In this document: positions 22,645 through 34,699 of the stretch, piece after piece
Numbering within the stretch: the first letter of the stretch is position 1
Layout: every line of letters begins with the position of its first letter
Assembly: GCA_026545225.1 (NCBI GenBank)
Contig: CM048848.1
Span: 16,233,353 to 16,297,352, forward strand
Reading direction: 5' to 3'
Length of the DNA stretch: 64,000 nucleotides
Source of the DNA: Cornus controversa
Taxonomy: Eukaryota; Streptophyta; Magnoliopsida; Cornales; Cornaceae
Made by a program: the position numbers and the translations under genes
Notes under the pieces: generated by a model
The model's input: only the letters and a program-made list of their open reading frames with translations
Database searches by the model: none
Told to the model about the DNA's origin: nothing

Positions 22645-23263
22645 TAGGGGTGGCAATTTCCTCCGCCCCGACGGGTTTCCGCCCCACTCTGCCCCTAATG
22701 GAGGGAATTTGGTCCGCCCCTAATAGGAGTAGGGGCGGGTATGGTTTTTTTTAAGAAAACCCGCCTAGTGTCCTCCCCACTCCGATTATATACATATACA
22801 TATACATATATACATATATATATATATATAGTGACATAATTGTATGAAATGTGTCATTTCTTTTTATAATTATATTAGTTATATAAATATAGTATACTAG
22901 ATATATGGCAGCCACTAGCGTTACCTTGTTCTGCTCTATTCCTCTCTTTATCTTATGGCTAAAAGAGAACTATCTCTATCTTATGTACATAATAGATCTA
23001 TAATAAAAAAAATTCTTGAAGACCAAAACCGTTTCTTATGTACATATGTATGTATATTTGTGTTATTTTCTTTGGTCTTATATATTGGGGTTTTGTCTGT
23101 AGGAGTGTTGTATCATCGTTTGGGTACATTTAGCCCAAACATCGAATTCAAAGCAAATAAAGCAAAGGATTTTAAGGATTTTGTTATTCCTCTCTTTCTC
23201 TAAATGGGGCGATGGTGGTATGCTTATGACAAACCCGTTAGGGTTCTTAACGGGAGATGGATT

Positions 23264-23514
23264 TGTTGAATATTTTGAAATTTTATCTTTATCTTTATTA
23301 GTTTAAATTTAAGTTTATCTTATCCTAGGAATAAGGAGAGGAACTAGGGAAGCTCCTATTCTTTTGTTACTTTGTTTTTTTGTTCCTATCATCTAGGCTA
23401 AGGTTGAGAAATAGATTGTCTCACCTAGTCTATAAATAAATCTGTAAACCTAGTTGCAAAACAATGAAGTAGAATTCATTCGATTGCCCTCATTCTCTTC
23501 CTATTTTGTCAACA
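23264..23514 (+). repeat. 5' LTR of copia element 1
   Basis: 251 bp; contains 'CTATAAATAAATC', a TATA-like promoter element, about 90 bp before its end. Confidence 0.9.
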
Positions 23515-23526
23515 TGGTATCAGAGC
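23515..23526 (+). other. Primer-binding site, copia element 1
   Basis: TGGTATCAGAGC directly abuts the LTR; complementary to initiator Met tRNA. Confidence 0.9.
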
Positions 23527-23537
23527 TGGCCAAATAG

Positions 23538-24490
23538 TTGAGGAGAGTGTATAAATCGGCATTAACAGGGGAAAAAAGGGGAAATTCTGGAAGTTCAGAG
23601 GTTTTATCCGAACCTATCCAGTTGGCCCCCGCAATGGCCCCTCAAGTATTTGCTTCTGATTCTTCCTCAGCATCCCTTCAAATCACAGCCTATCGTTTCA
23701 ATGGAAAAAACTTCCTGTCGTGGTCCACATCAGTGCAGATTGTCATTCGTGGCCGTGGAAAATCGTGCTACATCAATGGTACAAAGCCCAAACCCGCTGA
23801 GACCGATCCTATCTTTCCAACATGGGATGCTGAGAACTCAATCGTCATGGCATGGATTCTTAACTCCATGAATGATAATATCAGCCAAAATTTCATCTTC
23901 TATCCTACTGCACAGACTATGTGGGATGTCGTGGTTAGGAGATATTTAGATGTGGACAACTCCACTCAGATGTGCGACTTAAGAGACACCGCTCGGACCT
24001 TGAAACAAGGAGAGGTGAGTGTCACGGATTACTACAGCAACCTGACTACACTCTGGCAGGAATTAGACATGTTCAACACACATAACTGGCATTGCCAAGA
24101 AGACGCCACTTTATACCGAAGGGTCATCGATAAAAAGTGAATCTACGACTTCGTTTCTAGTTTGAATAAAGAGTTGGATGAAGTAAGAGGCCGAATGCTT
24201 GCTTTATGACCCTTGCCACACATCGATGATATATTTGTAAAAGTGAGACGTGAGGAGAGTAGGAAGAAGAGGATGCTTGGAGACTCTAAAGACCAGATTA
24301 ATCCAGATAGCTCTGCGATGGTAGCCCGGAATCTCGATAACTTTGCTATGGTGGCCCGAAATACCGAGATGCCTAATGGAGGCTCAACTGCAAACCAGTC
24401 CAATCGAAGACAATTATGGTGTGATCACTGTAACAAACCACACCATACTCGCGAAACGTGTTGGAAAATCCATTGTAGACCTGTGAACTG
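23538..24490 (+). pseudogene. copia element 1: gag region (fossil)
   Basis: Codes for a copia-type gag with 'YRFNGKNFLSWSTSVQI', 'WILNSMNDNISQNF' and 'LTTLWQELD', matching the gag domain of plant copia elements. A CX2CX4HX4C zinc knuckle, 'CDHCNKPHHTRETC', lies near 24420-24465. Not intact. Confidence 0.85.
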
Positions 24491-24699
24491 GAGAGAAAAG
24501 ACAACCCGGCGAGATGGGCGAAGCTCCCAAGCCAATTCATCTGAGTTGAGTGTGACTGAAAAGGACGGCAGCAAGTTCCAGCAGATCTCATTGACCAAGG
24601 AACAACTAGAACAGTTTTACAAACTCTTGAGTCCATCACAGCCCAATTCCCTCCTGGCTACCAAACGTATATGCCTTTCTACTGAGTCTAATCATAGTG

Positions 24700-25915
24700 A
24701 TATTTGTGGACCTTGGATATTAGATTCAGGTGCAACCGACCACATGACAAGCCAAAGTGATCTATTTTTTTCTTATACCCCTAGTGCTGGAAATATAAAG
24801 ATCAAAGTTGCAGATGGTACATTCTCTGCTGTAGCAGGGACTGGTGATATTCAAATTACCCCTGAATTGGTCTTAAAATCTGTTCTTCATGTTCCTAAAT
24901 TGAAGTGTAATTTATTATCTATTAGTAAGATAGCCAAGGATTTGAACTGTCTAGCCCAATTCTCACATGATAAGTATGTGTTTCAGGATCGATCGGGGAA
25001 GAGGATTGGCAATGCTAAGGAACATGGTGGTCTCTACTATTTTGAGAATGGTTTCGAGGTGTTTAAACAAGCTCTCACTACAAGTGGTGATTTTTCTTTT
25101 TTGACAAACAATCAAAAAATAATGTTATGGCATCGTAGGCTAGGTCATCCCAATCTTCTTTACTTAAAACATTTGTTTCCTGAGTTGTTTTCTAATAAAG
25201 AGCTTGTTCAATTTCTTTGTGAAGCATGTCAATTAGCTAAACACCATCGTGCTACTTTTAAACCACAACCCTATAAGCCATCTAATCTTTTTTCCATGAT
25301 TCATAGCGACATATGGGGTCCTTCTCGTATAAAAAATAGGAATGGTTTTAGGTGGTTCATAACCTTTATTGATGACTATACTAGAATGACTTGGGTGTAT
25401 CTCATGAAAGAAAAATCAGAAGCAAAACAAATTTTTAAAAATTTTCATACCATGATTAAAACCCAATTCCAAGGGGAAATTCGGATCTTTCACACAGATA
25501 ATGGAAGAGAGTATTTTAACACTATTCTTGGACCCTATCTAGCTAATAATGGTATAATCCATCAAAGCTCGTGTTATGATACACCCCAACAAAATGGCAT
25601 CACTGAAAGGAAAAATAGACACCTTTTAGAAGTTGCACGATCCATTATATTTACGTCTAATGTCCCCAAAAACTATTGGTGTGATGATATCCTTACTGCA
25701 ACCTACCTCATCAATCGCATGCCTAGTCGTGTCCTACAATTCCAAACACCCGTGAATAGGCTCCTCCAATTCTGTCCACAAACCCGTGTGCTTAGCTCTC
25801 TACCCCTTAAGGTTTTTGGATGTATCACCTTTGTGCACAACCACTCTCCAAACTACTCCAAATTAGATCCTAGGTCGTTTAAATGCATTTTCCTTGGCTA
25901 CTCATCTACATAAAA
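24700..25915 (+). pseudogene. copia element 1: protease and integrase region (fossil)
   Basis: Aspartic protease motif 'WILDSGATDHM' near 24714; GAG-pre-integrase block 'WHRRLGHPN' near 25129 with the downstream 'CEACQLAKHH'; integrase core with 'HSDIWGP', 'FHTDNGREY' and 'NGITERKNR', supplying the expected D, D and E residues. Confidence 0.88.
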
Positions 25916-26449
25916 GGGCTACAAATGTTTCTTCCCAACCACACAGAAAATGCTTGTAACTATGGATGTCACCTTTATAAAGACCTCACCATTTTATACC
26001 CAAAATTCCCTTTAGGGGGAGAACATCCAAGCAGAAGACAATTTTTGGGAACTTGCTCCTTCTCTATCTCTCTCCAATGTGCCAAACTCTATCTCCGGTG
26101 TCCCAACCACAATCAAGTCATCTTCCCCTAGCCAACCGTTACCACAATCTCCATCTCCTTTTCAAAATCACTCATCCCCAAATTCTAATGTGCCAAATAG
26201 GTCATTACTACCTAACATTAATTTACAGCAAGGAGAGGAATCACAACAACATAGAGAGCTTCGTGTTTATTCAAGGCGAAACCATACTCAACATATAGAG
26301 CAACCCATGTTTACTGAGTATAACCAAGAATCTGAACCAGAGCCTGAAACAGATAAGCTTCCTATCACTTTACCTACTATTAATGATCTCTTTAAGACTA
26401 TAGCTGAGCGAAAAGGAGTCCGATCATGTACTCAGCATCCAATTTCTTA

Positions 26450-28010
26450 CTATGTCTCTTATAATCACCTTGCTCCTGCTGTCCAAACATTTGTGTCTAG
26501 ACTTGAGAATACAGAGATACCTCGTAGTGTGGAAGAAGCACTGAAAGTGCCAGAATGGAAGCAAGCGGTACTTGAAGAAATGAGAGCATTGGAAAAAAAT
26601 GGAACATGGGAGGTTGTAACCAAACTTGAGGGAAAGACTCTAGTTGGCTGCAAGTGGGTCTTTACGGTAAAATTCAACTCAGATGGCACAATAGAAAGAT
26701 ACAAAGCCAGATTGGTTGCGAAAGGCTTTACACAGACTTATGGGATTGACTATTCGAAAACTTTTGCACCAGTTGCAAAGCTGAACACCATCCGAATCCT
26801 GCTTTCTATTGCTGCGAACTTGGACTAGAAGCTACAACAATTAGACGTCAAAAATGCATTCCTTAACGGTGAGTTAGAGGAAGAGGTGTATATGGATCTC
26901 CCACCAGGATTTGACAAAGGAAAGGATCAAGGGAGAGTATGTAGGTTGAAGAAATCTCTTTATGGGCTAAAGAAATCACCACGGGCATGGTTTGATCATT
27001 TTTCAAAGGCAGTTAAACTACAAGGTTATAAGCAAGCTCATACTGATCACACCCTGTTTATTAAATACAGGGGGAGTAAGGTAACGGTGCTGATTATTTA
27101 CGTTGACGATATTATCCTAACCGGTGATGATGGGGAGGAAATGGAAAGACTAAAGAAGAACCTGGCAGCTGAATTTGAGATCAAAGACTTGGGATAGTTA
27201 CGTTATTTCCTAGGAATGGAGGTGTTAAGGAACAGAATGGGAATTACAGTCTCACAAAGGAAGTATATACTTGACTTACTAACAGAAACTGGTCTGCTTG
27301 GTTGCCATCTTGTTGAAACACCAATGGATCCTAATAGTAAGCTGCGAAGTTGCGCAGATAGTGTACTGGTTGATAAAGGGAGATACCAACGTTTGGTAGG
27401 TAAGTTGATATACCTATCGCATACTAGGCCTAACATTGCCTTTGTCGTTAGCACTGTGAGCCAGTTTATGCACTCACCATGTGAAGCACACCTAGATGTT
27501 GTATACCGCATCTTGAAGTACTTGAAAGGAACTGCTGGAAGAGGATTATACTTTGAGAAAGGTTCTAAAAGAGAGGTTAAAGTTTTTACTGATGCAGATT
27601 GGGCAGGTTTCATTGATGATAGAAGATCTACATCCTGGTATTGCACCTTTGTGTGGGGAAATTTGTTGACTTGGAGAAGTAAAAAACAGGTTGTGGTGGC
27701 GAGAAGTAGTGCTGAAGCTGAGTTCAGGGCCGTGGCTCAAGGAATGTGTGAGGTATTGTGGATAAAAATGTTACTAGAAGAACTAAAGTTGTGTTATCAA
27801 GAACCTATCAAACTTTTTTGTGACAACAGAGATGCCCTAAGTATTTGTCACAATCCAGTACTTCATGATTGAACTAAACATGTGGAGGTTGACAAGCACT
27901 TTAGTAAGGAGAAAATTGAGACAGGAGTGATCTGTGTGACCTATGTTACTACAACTAAACAGGTTGTAGATGTTTTGACAAAGAGCCTTGCAAGACTAGC
28001 CTTCGACAAA
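26450..28010 (+). pseudogene. copia element 1: RT and RNase H region (fossil)
   Basis: RT begins at about 26600 with '[21 protein letters not shown]' in shortened recognisable form and carries the catalytic 'IYVDDIILTGDD' near 27090. RNase H has 'FTDADWAGFIDDRRST' and 'SSAEAEFRA' near 27585-27730. Broken in several places. Confidence 0.88.
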
Positions 28011-28062
28011 ATGATTGACAAGCTGGGAATGATAAGTGTCTACAGTCCAGCTTGAGGGGGAG

Positions 28063-28314
28063 TGTTGAATATTTTAAAATTTTATCTTTATCTTTATTAG
28101 TTTAAATTTAAGTTTATCTTATCCTAGGAATAAGGAGAGGAAACTAGGGAAGCTCCTATTCTTTTGTTACTCTGTTTTTCTATTCCTATCTTCTAGGCTA
28201 AGGTTGAGAAATAGATTGTCTCACCTAGTCTATAAATAAATCTGTAAACCTAGTTGCAAAACAATGAAGCAGAATTCATTTGATTGCCCTCATTCTCTTC
28301 CTATTTTGTCAACA
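28063..28314 (+). repeat. 3' LTR of copia element 1
   Basis: 252 bp, preceded by the polypurine stretch TTGAGGGGGAG and followed by target duplication GGATT. Confidence 0.9.
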
Positions 28315-28387
28315 GGATTTAGTATTTCCTTGACGGGGCGGGGTAGGGTTTTGGCATACCCGCCCCGTTGCCATCCCTAGATGTAAT

Positions 28388-30109
28388 GTGGTGATAGATT
28401 TTTTGTATGGACTTGGGTCTCAAGTATTCATGAGTGTAAATGCTCATTATTCCTCTTCGTCCTTGGTGTCATTCACAGCTACGCCCGAGAATGAATGAAT
28501 TGTGATATAGTGTCGAATAAGCTTACAATACCTTTGATACGTGGTACTTTTTACACTTCTCTCTATTTCTTTTGAAAATCGTACAAAAATATCAGGTCAA
28601 TCTAACATCACCGTTTTGATGTGATTTGATTGAAAATAAAAACACAAGTACAAGAAATTATGTGAGTGGTGATGATGTCATCAACTTCGTGATAGATCAT
28701 GTCATGCACATTCACATAATCTTATTTTCCTTATATTAATTATGTTTATTTTCAATCTCTCTATTCATGTCGCACATGCATTATATACATGACATATGAA
28801 TGCACAAAGACGTTTAATGTACTTCTCATGAGAGAGAAGATAATGGTACAATAGAAAGCACCTTTTGTAGCATTGAAGTGTTTGGGCCCATACAGACTTG
28901 TTTCCTGCAAGGGTGCATTACTTCTCTCTCCCACGAATTTCCTATCTTTAATACATCTTTAGACAAGAAAGGGAAAGAAAATTCTGAGAGTTCTAATTAA
29001 GGAATTCCAAGAAACTTTAATTTGTTAATTAATTAACCAACACCATTATACCACCAACTAACTTAATAACCAATAATATCTACTCTCCAGCAGAATCAGA
29101 CAAATGGTACTTGTGTCGTGATGATGCAAAGCAAGACCAAAAGACAGAAAATTTACATGTGGGGGTAGCTCTAATTTGTTGTGTAGATAAATGCGTTTGG
29201 GAGGAGCTATTTGATCCAATTTGGATCTTTATATAGCTTCCTGGGCGCACAATATATAAAATCTCTTGTGACATGGCTACGTATATATAACTATATATAT
29301 TTTATTATCTTTGTTTATACAAATTAAGGAGGCTCTAATTTCTCTCACATCAGATCCTGATGAGAAATGATTTCGGCGTACAAGCGTAAGTATGTTAGAG
29401 GGACTAATTTGTCCTACATTGGATTCTGGATTTGGGCATACAATAATAGGTATACATCACTACTCAATAGCTTAGATTTTTAAATTAGAGGATAAGCGCT
29501 CGAGTGGTTACAGTTGGTATCGGAGTCTCAATTAATTTATGTGAAGAGATTATGAATTTGTAACTCCGTCTCCACTAAATGGATATCATACAGTCCTTAC
29601 AATAGGACCGAAAACTGATCAATTGCTATTATTCTAAACTAAATGTATAATTCCTAAAACTGTTTTGAAGATCTACTACATATATTTTAATTAAAATCAT
29701 GTTGCCAAACTCAATCACTGCTGATTTGAGATTATATCATGAAGTAATCTTAAACCATTCCGCTTTGTTCACTTCCCCATGAATACGACTTATTATATAG
29801 GGGAAAAAAAGAATCATTATGAAAATTCTGGGGAAAAGGCCAATTATATATATATGTGCTTGATTTAAGATATCATAGTTGGTGTCATAGGGGTCAAATT
29901 AAACAACAAATTTTCACCGCTGTGATGGCACTAGGACAACTCTCGTCTTCCTCTGCCTTAGTCTCAACCAACATGCTTGGTGCCTCGGACACATACCAAA
30001 TCACTCGCACACACACAAGAAGGTTATGCAAGGAGGAAAGGAACAAAGTGTTGACCCAAAGGTTCTGACCTAAGGGCAATCTAGTAATTTTGATATTACA
30101 AACCATTAC
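28388..30109. other. Intergenic DNA downstream of BDP1
   Basis: The first 150 bases may continue the BDP1 3' UTR. The rest is AT-rich with a 'TTTGTCCTACATTGGA' repeat-like phrase near 29408, and no gene is recognised. A 70-codon frame at 29856-30068 has no recognisable homology. Confidence 0.5.
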
Positions 30110-31601
30110 TGTTGTCTTTACTACTAATGTCTACATTTAGTGATTATTCTAGTGATCATATGTAAAGACAAAATTTAAAGAATCCATCACTTCAAGCTCA
30201 AAGAAGTGCCATACAAAATTAAGTGAATGGATCGTGAAGAAACATCAAAAAAGAAGCATTCAAAGTTCCAAAGTCTTTCCAGCTCAAGAAAAGCATCACA
30301 AACAAGTGAGCGATATCTTCAAGAACTCAATTGACCAATCCATATTGAAAAAAGGGGTAGATAGGATGGTGAGCAATTTGAATTCAAGTAAAGCTCATTT
30401 CTTTCAATGATTATGCATTAAAACCTTTTCAAATTCATTCTGATCATCCATAGGTCTTGATCATCACTCATATTCCATCATTGACCAACTTATATGTATG
30501 ACCATTCAAAAACCTGTTTAAAAAGCTCTTTGACATACATATATAGTTTCGGTCGACTGATGAGTTCCATCAGCCGAATGAACAAACCTGGAAATGAATT
30601 CCAGTAGGCTTTGCAAAATAGGGGACATTTCAGCCGACCGAAGCTTAGCTTCAGTCGACCGAAACAAGGTCATCGGTCGACTGAATAATTTCATGAGTTG
30701 ACTGAATAATTTCATCAGTCGACTGGTAAGAACTAGAAATGAATTCCAGTAGGGTATTCAAGACAGGGAAGCTGAAAATAATTTATCAGCCGACTGAAGC
30801 GACCGAAACATTGTGTTTCAGTCGATCGAAACCTGGTGTTTTCAAAATTCAACGGCTATATGTCCTATCAAAGCCAGACACTTGTCATTAATAATTATCT
30901 TTGAATTATTTATAATATTATTAAACGGCTTTGTCGACTTCCCTTTCTATTTAAGAGGAGAAACTATGAATCTCACTGAACTTGAGAAAATCATTCTTGT
31001 GAAATCATCCGTGCATTCAACTTCATTCACTCTCTTTTTCACTCAAGGACTTGAGCTTTAAAACTTGTGAATTCATTTATTCTCTAGTCTGTGAGCCTAC
31101 ACTTGTGTATCCATCTATTGAGAGAAATATTCATTGAGAGCTTCATATTGTAAATCTATCTTTGAGAGATTCTTGTGTAAGACTACTTCCATTCAAGAGG
31201 ATCGATTTGATCCAAAGAAAGCCTAAAGGAGGTTGTCCCTTTAGCAAGGGTTGGTGTGACCCAAGGAAGATTAAGAGAAGGAGTTTCTCTTAAGTAAGAA
31301 GGTTTTGCACACTCTACCTATAAGAAGTATTCATATTGGATACGGGGAGTCTCAAGAGGGGTCTTGAGCCGAGGAGTAGGAATTTCGAACCTGGCAAAAA
31401 ATTATCATGTCAATTGCGTTTGATCTCTCTATCTCTATCTTGTTATATTGTGCTGTAAATTACTATATTGTTTATTAAATATTTATTACATAGATAGAAG
31501 CAAATTTTCATTTGGCAATTTACAAATATTTAATCGAAAAATATCCCTTGTTTGCCTAAGACTCTATTCACCCCCCCTCTCGAGTCAATACTTGAGTAAT
31601 A
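30110..31601 (+). repeat. 5' LTR of copia element 2 (approximate ends)
   Basis: About 1.49 kb. The start is set at TGTTGTCTT after ATTAC; the end is set by the PBS, and the terminal CA is not conserved. It carries a cluster of CAGTCGACTG-type palindromes. Confidence 0.6.
30546..30832. repeat. Cluster of CAGTCGACTG-like palindromes (LTR)
   Basis: About ten variants of TTCAGTCGACTGAA (also GGTCGACTGA, CAGCCGACTGA, CAGTCGATCGAAAC) in under 300 bp, spaced irregularly. Confidence 0.75.
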
Positions 31602-31603
31602 AT

Positions 31604-31615
31604 TGGTATCAGAGC
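31604..31615 (+). other. Primer-binding site, copia element 2
   Basis: TGGTATCAGAGC, complementary to initiator Met tRNA. Confidence 0.85.
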
Positions 31616-31649
31616 CTCGACTCTAAATTTGTCTTAATCGACTTAGAGT

Positions 31650-33190
31650 AATCTATGGCGAACTTAGGAAATAGGCAACTTGAAGAAGGTTATTCAAACA
31701 ATAGACCTCCTTAGTTTGATGGGTCAAATTTTAAGTATTGGAAAAATATAATGATATACTTTCTTCAAGATCAAGACTATCAAGTTTGGCAAGTCATTGT
31801 CAATGGACCTTTTGTTCCAACGAAAGATGTAGGGGAAACAAAAGTTGCAAAACCTGAAAGTGAATGGAATGCGGATGACCGCAAACTCATCTCAATCAAT
31901 GCAAAGGCCAAAGTCAATCTCAATTGTGCTTTGAGTGCAAACGAGTATAATCGAATCTCTACTTGTAGTATGGCCAAAGAAATTTGGGATAAATTACTTG
32001 TCACTTATGAAGGAACCGAACAAGTTCGAGAGTCTAAAATTGATCTTCTAGTTCATCAATATGAATTATTTTTTATGAAATAAAATGAATCAATTAGTGA
32101 CATGTTTTCTAGATTCTCCTTTATTGTTAATGGTTTAATGCATCTTGGTAGAAAGATTTCTAACTCCGATGTTTGTAGAAAAATTCTCAGAAGTCTTCCT
32201 CCAAAGTGGAATGCACAAGCGGTGGCTATTAAGCAATCAAGTATCCTCAACAAACTCAATCTAGATGAGTTTCTTGGATCTCTTCTAACTTGGGAGATCA
32301 CATTGAATGAACGTGAAGAAGACTCCAAACTAAAGAAGACTTTAGCTTTTCAAACTTCATACAAAGAAGATGACAAAGAGTCTAGCGTTGTTAAAGAAAA
32401 ACTTACTCTCATCACGAATATATTTCAAAAAATGTTGCAAATGAAAAAGGCCAATAAGGGATTCCCTTCAAGAAACAATCCTAGCAAATAAACTCCCACA
32501 TGCTTTCATTGTGGAAAGCCGGGCATTTCAAAACCGATTGCCTTAAATGCCACATAGAGTGAGACGATGAACCACCATTCCTTGATTCGGATGAAAAGGA
32601 GATGGCAAACCTTTATCTTATGGTTTTTGGAGATGAGATAAATTCTGACCTTGACTCTCAAAATGATCTTTATGATGAGTTGATTGATTCTCATAATGAA
32701 TTGCAAGATGCTTTTAAAGAATTGCATGATGAGTTTAGAAAAATGATTTTAAAATGTGCGTCTCTTAGAGATCAAAATCATACTCTTTCTCAAAATCTTG
32801 TAAATATTTAAAATAAAAATGATTTCTTGAAAAAGAAGCAAGAAACTCTCTTTTTTAATGATTTTGAAATCGAAAATACAAATTTGAAAAACATTATTAA
32901 AGATCAAATTGAAATTCTTGCTAAATTTACCAAAGGAAAGGAAAATCTACGTCTTATGCTTGGAATGCAAAAATGTTCATTTCTTAAAGAGGGACTTGGA
33001 TATGTTCCTCATGATAAAGAATCATGTCTTATCAAGAAAAGAAAAACTCTCAAAGAAACTTTTGTCAAAAAATGTAGAACTTCTTTCTCTAAATATGTTT
33101 GTAATATTTGTTTGAACGAAGGACATAAGATTTTTAATTGTCCTTTCAAAGGAAAAAAAATTGGAAAATTGATATGGGTTGAAAAATGAT
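31650..33190 (+). pseudogene. copia element 2: gag region (fossil)
   Basis: Begins near 'MANLGNRQ' (31654). Copia gag blocks such as 'IWDKLLVTYEGTEQVRESKI' and 'CRKILRSLPPKWNAQAVAI' are visible, with zinc-knuckle-like 'CFHCGKPG' near 32505 and a second Cys-rich stretch 'CNICLNEGHKIFNC' near 33100. Broken. Confidence 0.8.
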
Positions 33191-33299
33191 CACTTCAAAA
33201 ACTAACCAAAATGGACCCAAAGATGCTTGGGTACCAAAAGTAGTTATTTAAACTCTTCTTGTAGGTGTGGTTGAAGACCATCTCCACATCTAAGGAAAA

Positions 33300-34565
33300 A
33301 TGGTTTCTCAAGGCACATGACGGGAGATCGTTCAATCTTCACCCCTATCAAACCTTACAATGGTGGAAGTATAACATTTGGAGATAACTCAAAAGGGAAA
33401 TTTGTTGGCTTAGGGACTATAGGTATTTCCTCTCTCCTATCTATTGATATTATCCTTTTAGTAAATGGATTGAAGAATAATTTGTTTAGCATTAGTCAAT
33501 TTGTGATATAGGACTTAGTGTCACTTTTAAATCTAATAGATGCATTGTTGAAAAAGACGGAAAAGAAATTTTCTCCGCAAATAGAAATGAAAATTTATAT
33601 TCCTTGCTCTTATGTGAATTGCATGATCAAGATGTTAAGTGTTTTATATCATCAAGTGATAGTAGTTGGTTATGGCATAGAAGACTAGGACATATAAATA
33701 TGTACTCTATTTCTAGATTATCTTTAGAAGACTTAGTCAAAGGCCTCCCAAAGATTAAGTATGTAAAAGATATGACATGTAGTGCTTGCCAAATAGGTAA
33801 ACAAGTCAAATCATCCTTTAAAAGAAAGAAGGACATCACCTCCACTAGGTCACTTGATTTAATTCACATGGACCTATTTGGCTCGAAAAAGATAGCTAGT
33901 TTTAGTGGAAAACTATATACATTCGTAATTGTTGATGATTACTCTAGATATACTTGGGTATTCTTCATAACTCACAAAAGTGAAACTCCCTCGATCTTTG
34001 CAAACTTTTGTAGAAGAGTCGAAAATGAAATGGATTTTAAGATTAAAATCATTAAGAGTGATCAAGGTAGAGAGTTTGATAATCAAGACATAAGAAAATT
34101 TTGTGATGAAAATGGATATAATCACAATCTATCCGCACCTAGAACTCCTCAACAAAATGGTGTTGTTGAAAGAAAAAATAGATCTTTACAAGAAATGGCT
34201 AGAACAATGCTAAATGGGCACACCCTTCCTAGATATCTATGGGCCGAAGCCGTTAGTACTTCTTGTTATGTGATAAATAGAGTCATCATTAGAAAAATCC
34301 TTTATAAAACTCCATACAAAATATGGAATAAAAAGAAGCCCATCATTAGCTACTTCAAAGTATTTGGATGTAAATGCTTTGTCTTAAATGATAAAGACAA
34401 TTTAGAAAATTTTGATGCCAAATCCGATGAAGGCGTTTTTCTAGGATATTCATCTAAAAGAAAAGCTTATAGAGTGTTAAACAAAAGAACCCTCATGGTA
34501 GTTGAATCCATACACGTTGTATTTGATGAATCACTACCCCCCTTCTCTCAAAAGAACCTTTGATG
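33300..34565 (+). pseudogene. copia element 2: protease remnant and integrase region (fossil)
   Basis: A GAG-pre-integrase block 'WLWHRRLGHINMYS' is near 33670. The integrase core has 'LIHMDLFGS', 'IKSDQGREFD' and 'QNGVVERKNRS', followed by the 'KVFGCKCFV' and 'EGVFLGYSS' blocks usual after copia integrase. Confidence 0.85.
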
Positions 34566-34699
34566 ATGATAATGAAATTATTGAAATTGAAGAAGATAAT
34601 AACAAACTTAGTGTTGAAAATAAGAATGATGAGCCTCCACCTTGTGATTCTCCAAAAGATAATCTAAATGATGATCTCTTTATAGAAGAAGGAAATAAA

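Larger units (their letters stand above)
23264..28314 (+). mobile_element. Ty1/copia retrotransposon (fossil) within the hAT element
   Basis: 5,051 bp; LTRs 23264-23514 and 28063-28314 begin TGTTGAATATTTT and end TTTTGTCAACA; target duplication GGATT at 23259-23263 and 28315-28319. The primer-binding site and a G-rich polypurine tract are in place. The domain order gag, zinc knuckle, protease, integrase, RT, RNase H is that of Ty1/copia. LTRs differ at about eight positions in 251, near 3 per cent, suggesting roughly one to a few million years. It is full length in structure but broken, with roughly half a dozen disruptions of the reading frame. Confidence 0.92.
22645..28379. mobile_element. 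Non-autonomous hAT-type element, host of a copia insertion
   Basis: Bounded by 8-bp duplications GATGTAAT (22637-22644 and 28380-28387), the length characteristic of hAT transposons. Termini are TAGGGGTGGCAA on the left and, inverted, TAGGGATGGCAA on the right, each followed by GC-rich CCGCCCCG/CGGGGCGG words. Without the copia element inside it (23264-28314 plus one duplication) the hAT element is about 680 bp and has no transposase, so it is MITE-like. An 82-codon open frame at 22955-23203 is not recognisable as a transposase. Confidence 0.85.

Noticed and set aside
22955-23203. 82-codon frame inside the hAT element as a transposase piece
   Set aside because: No hAT dimerisation or zinc-finger motif; the element is too short to be autonomous.
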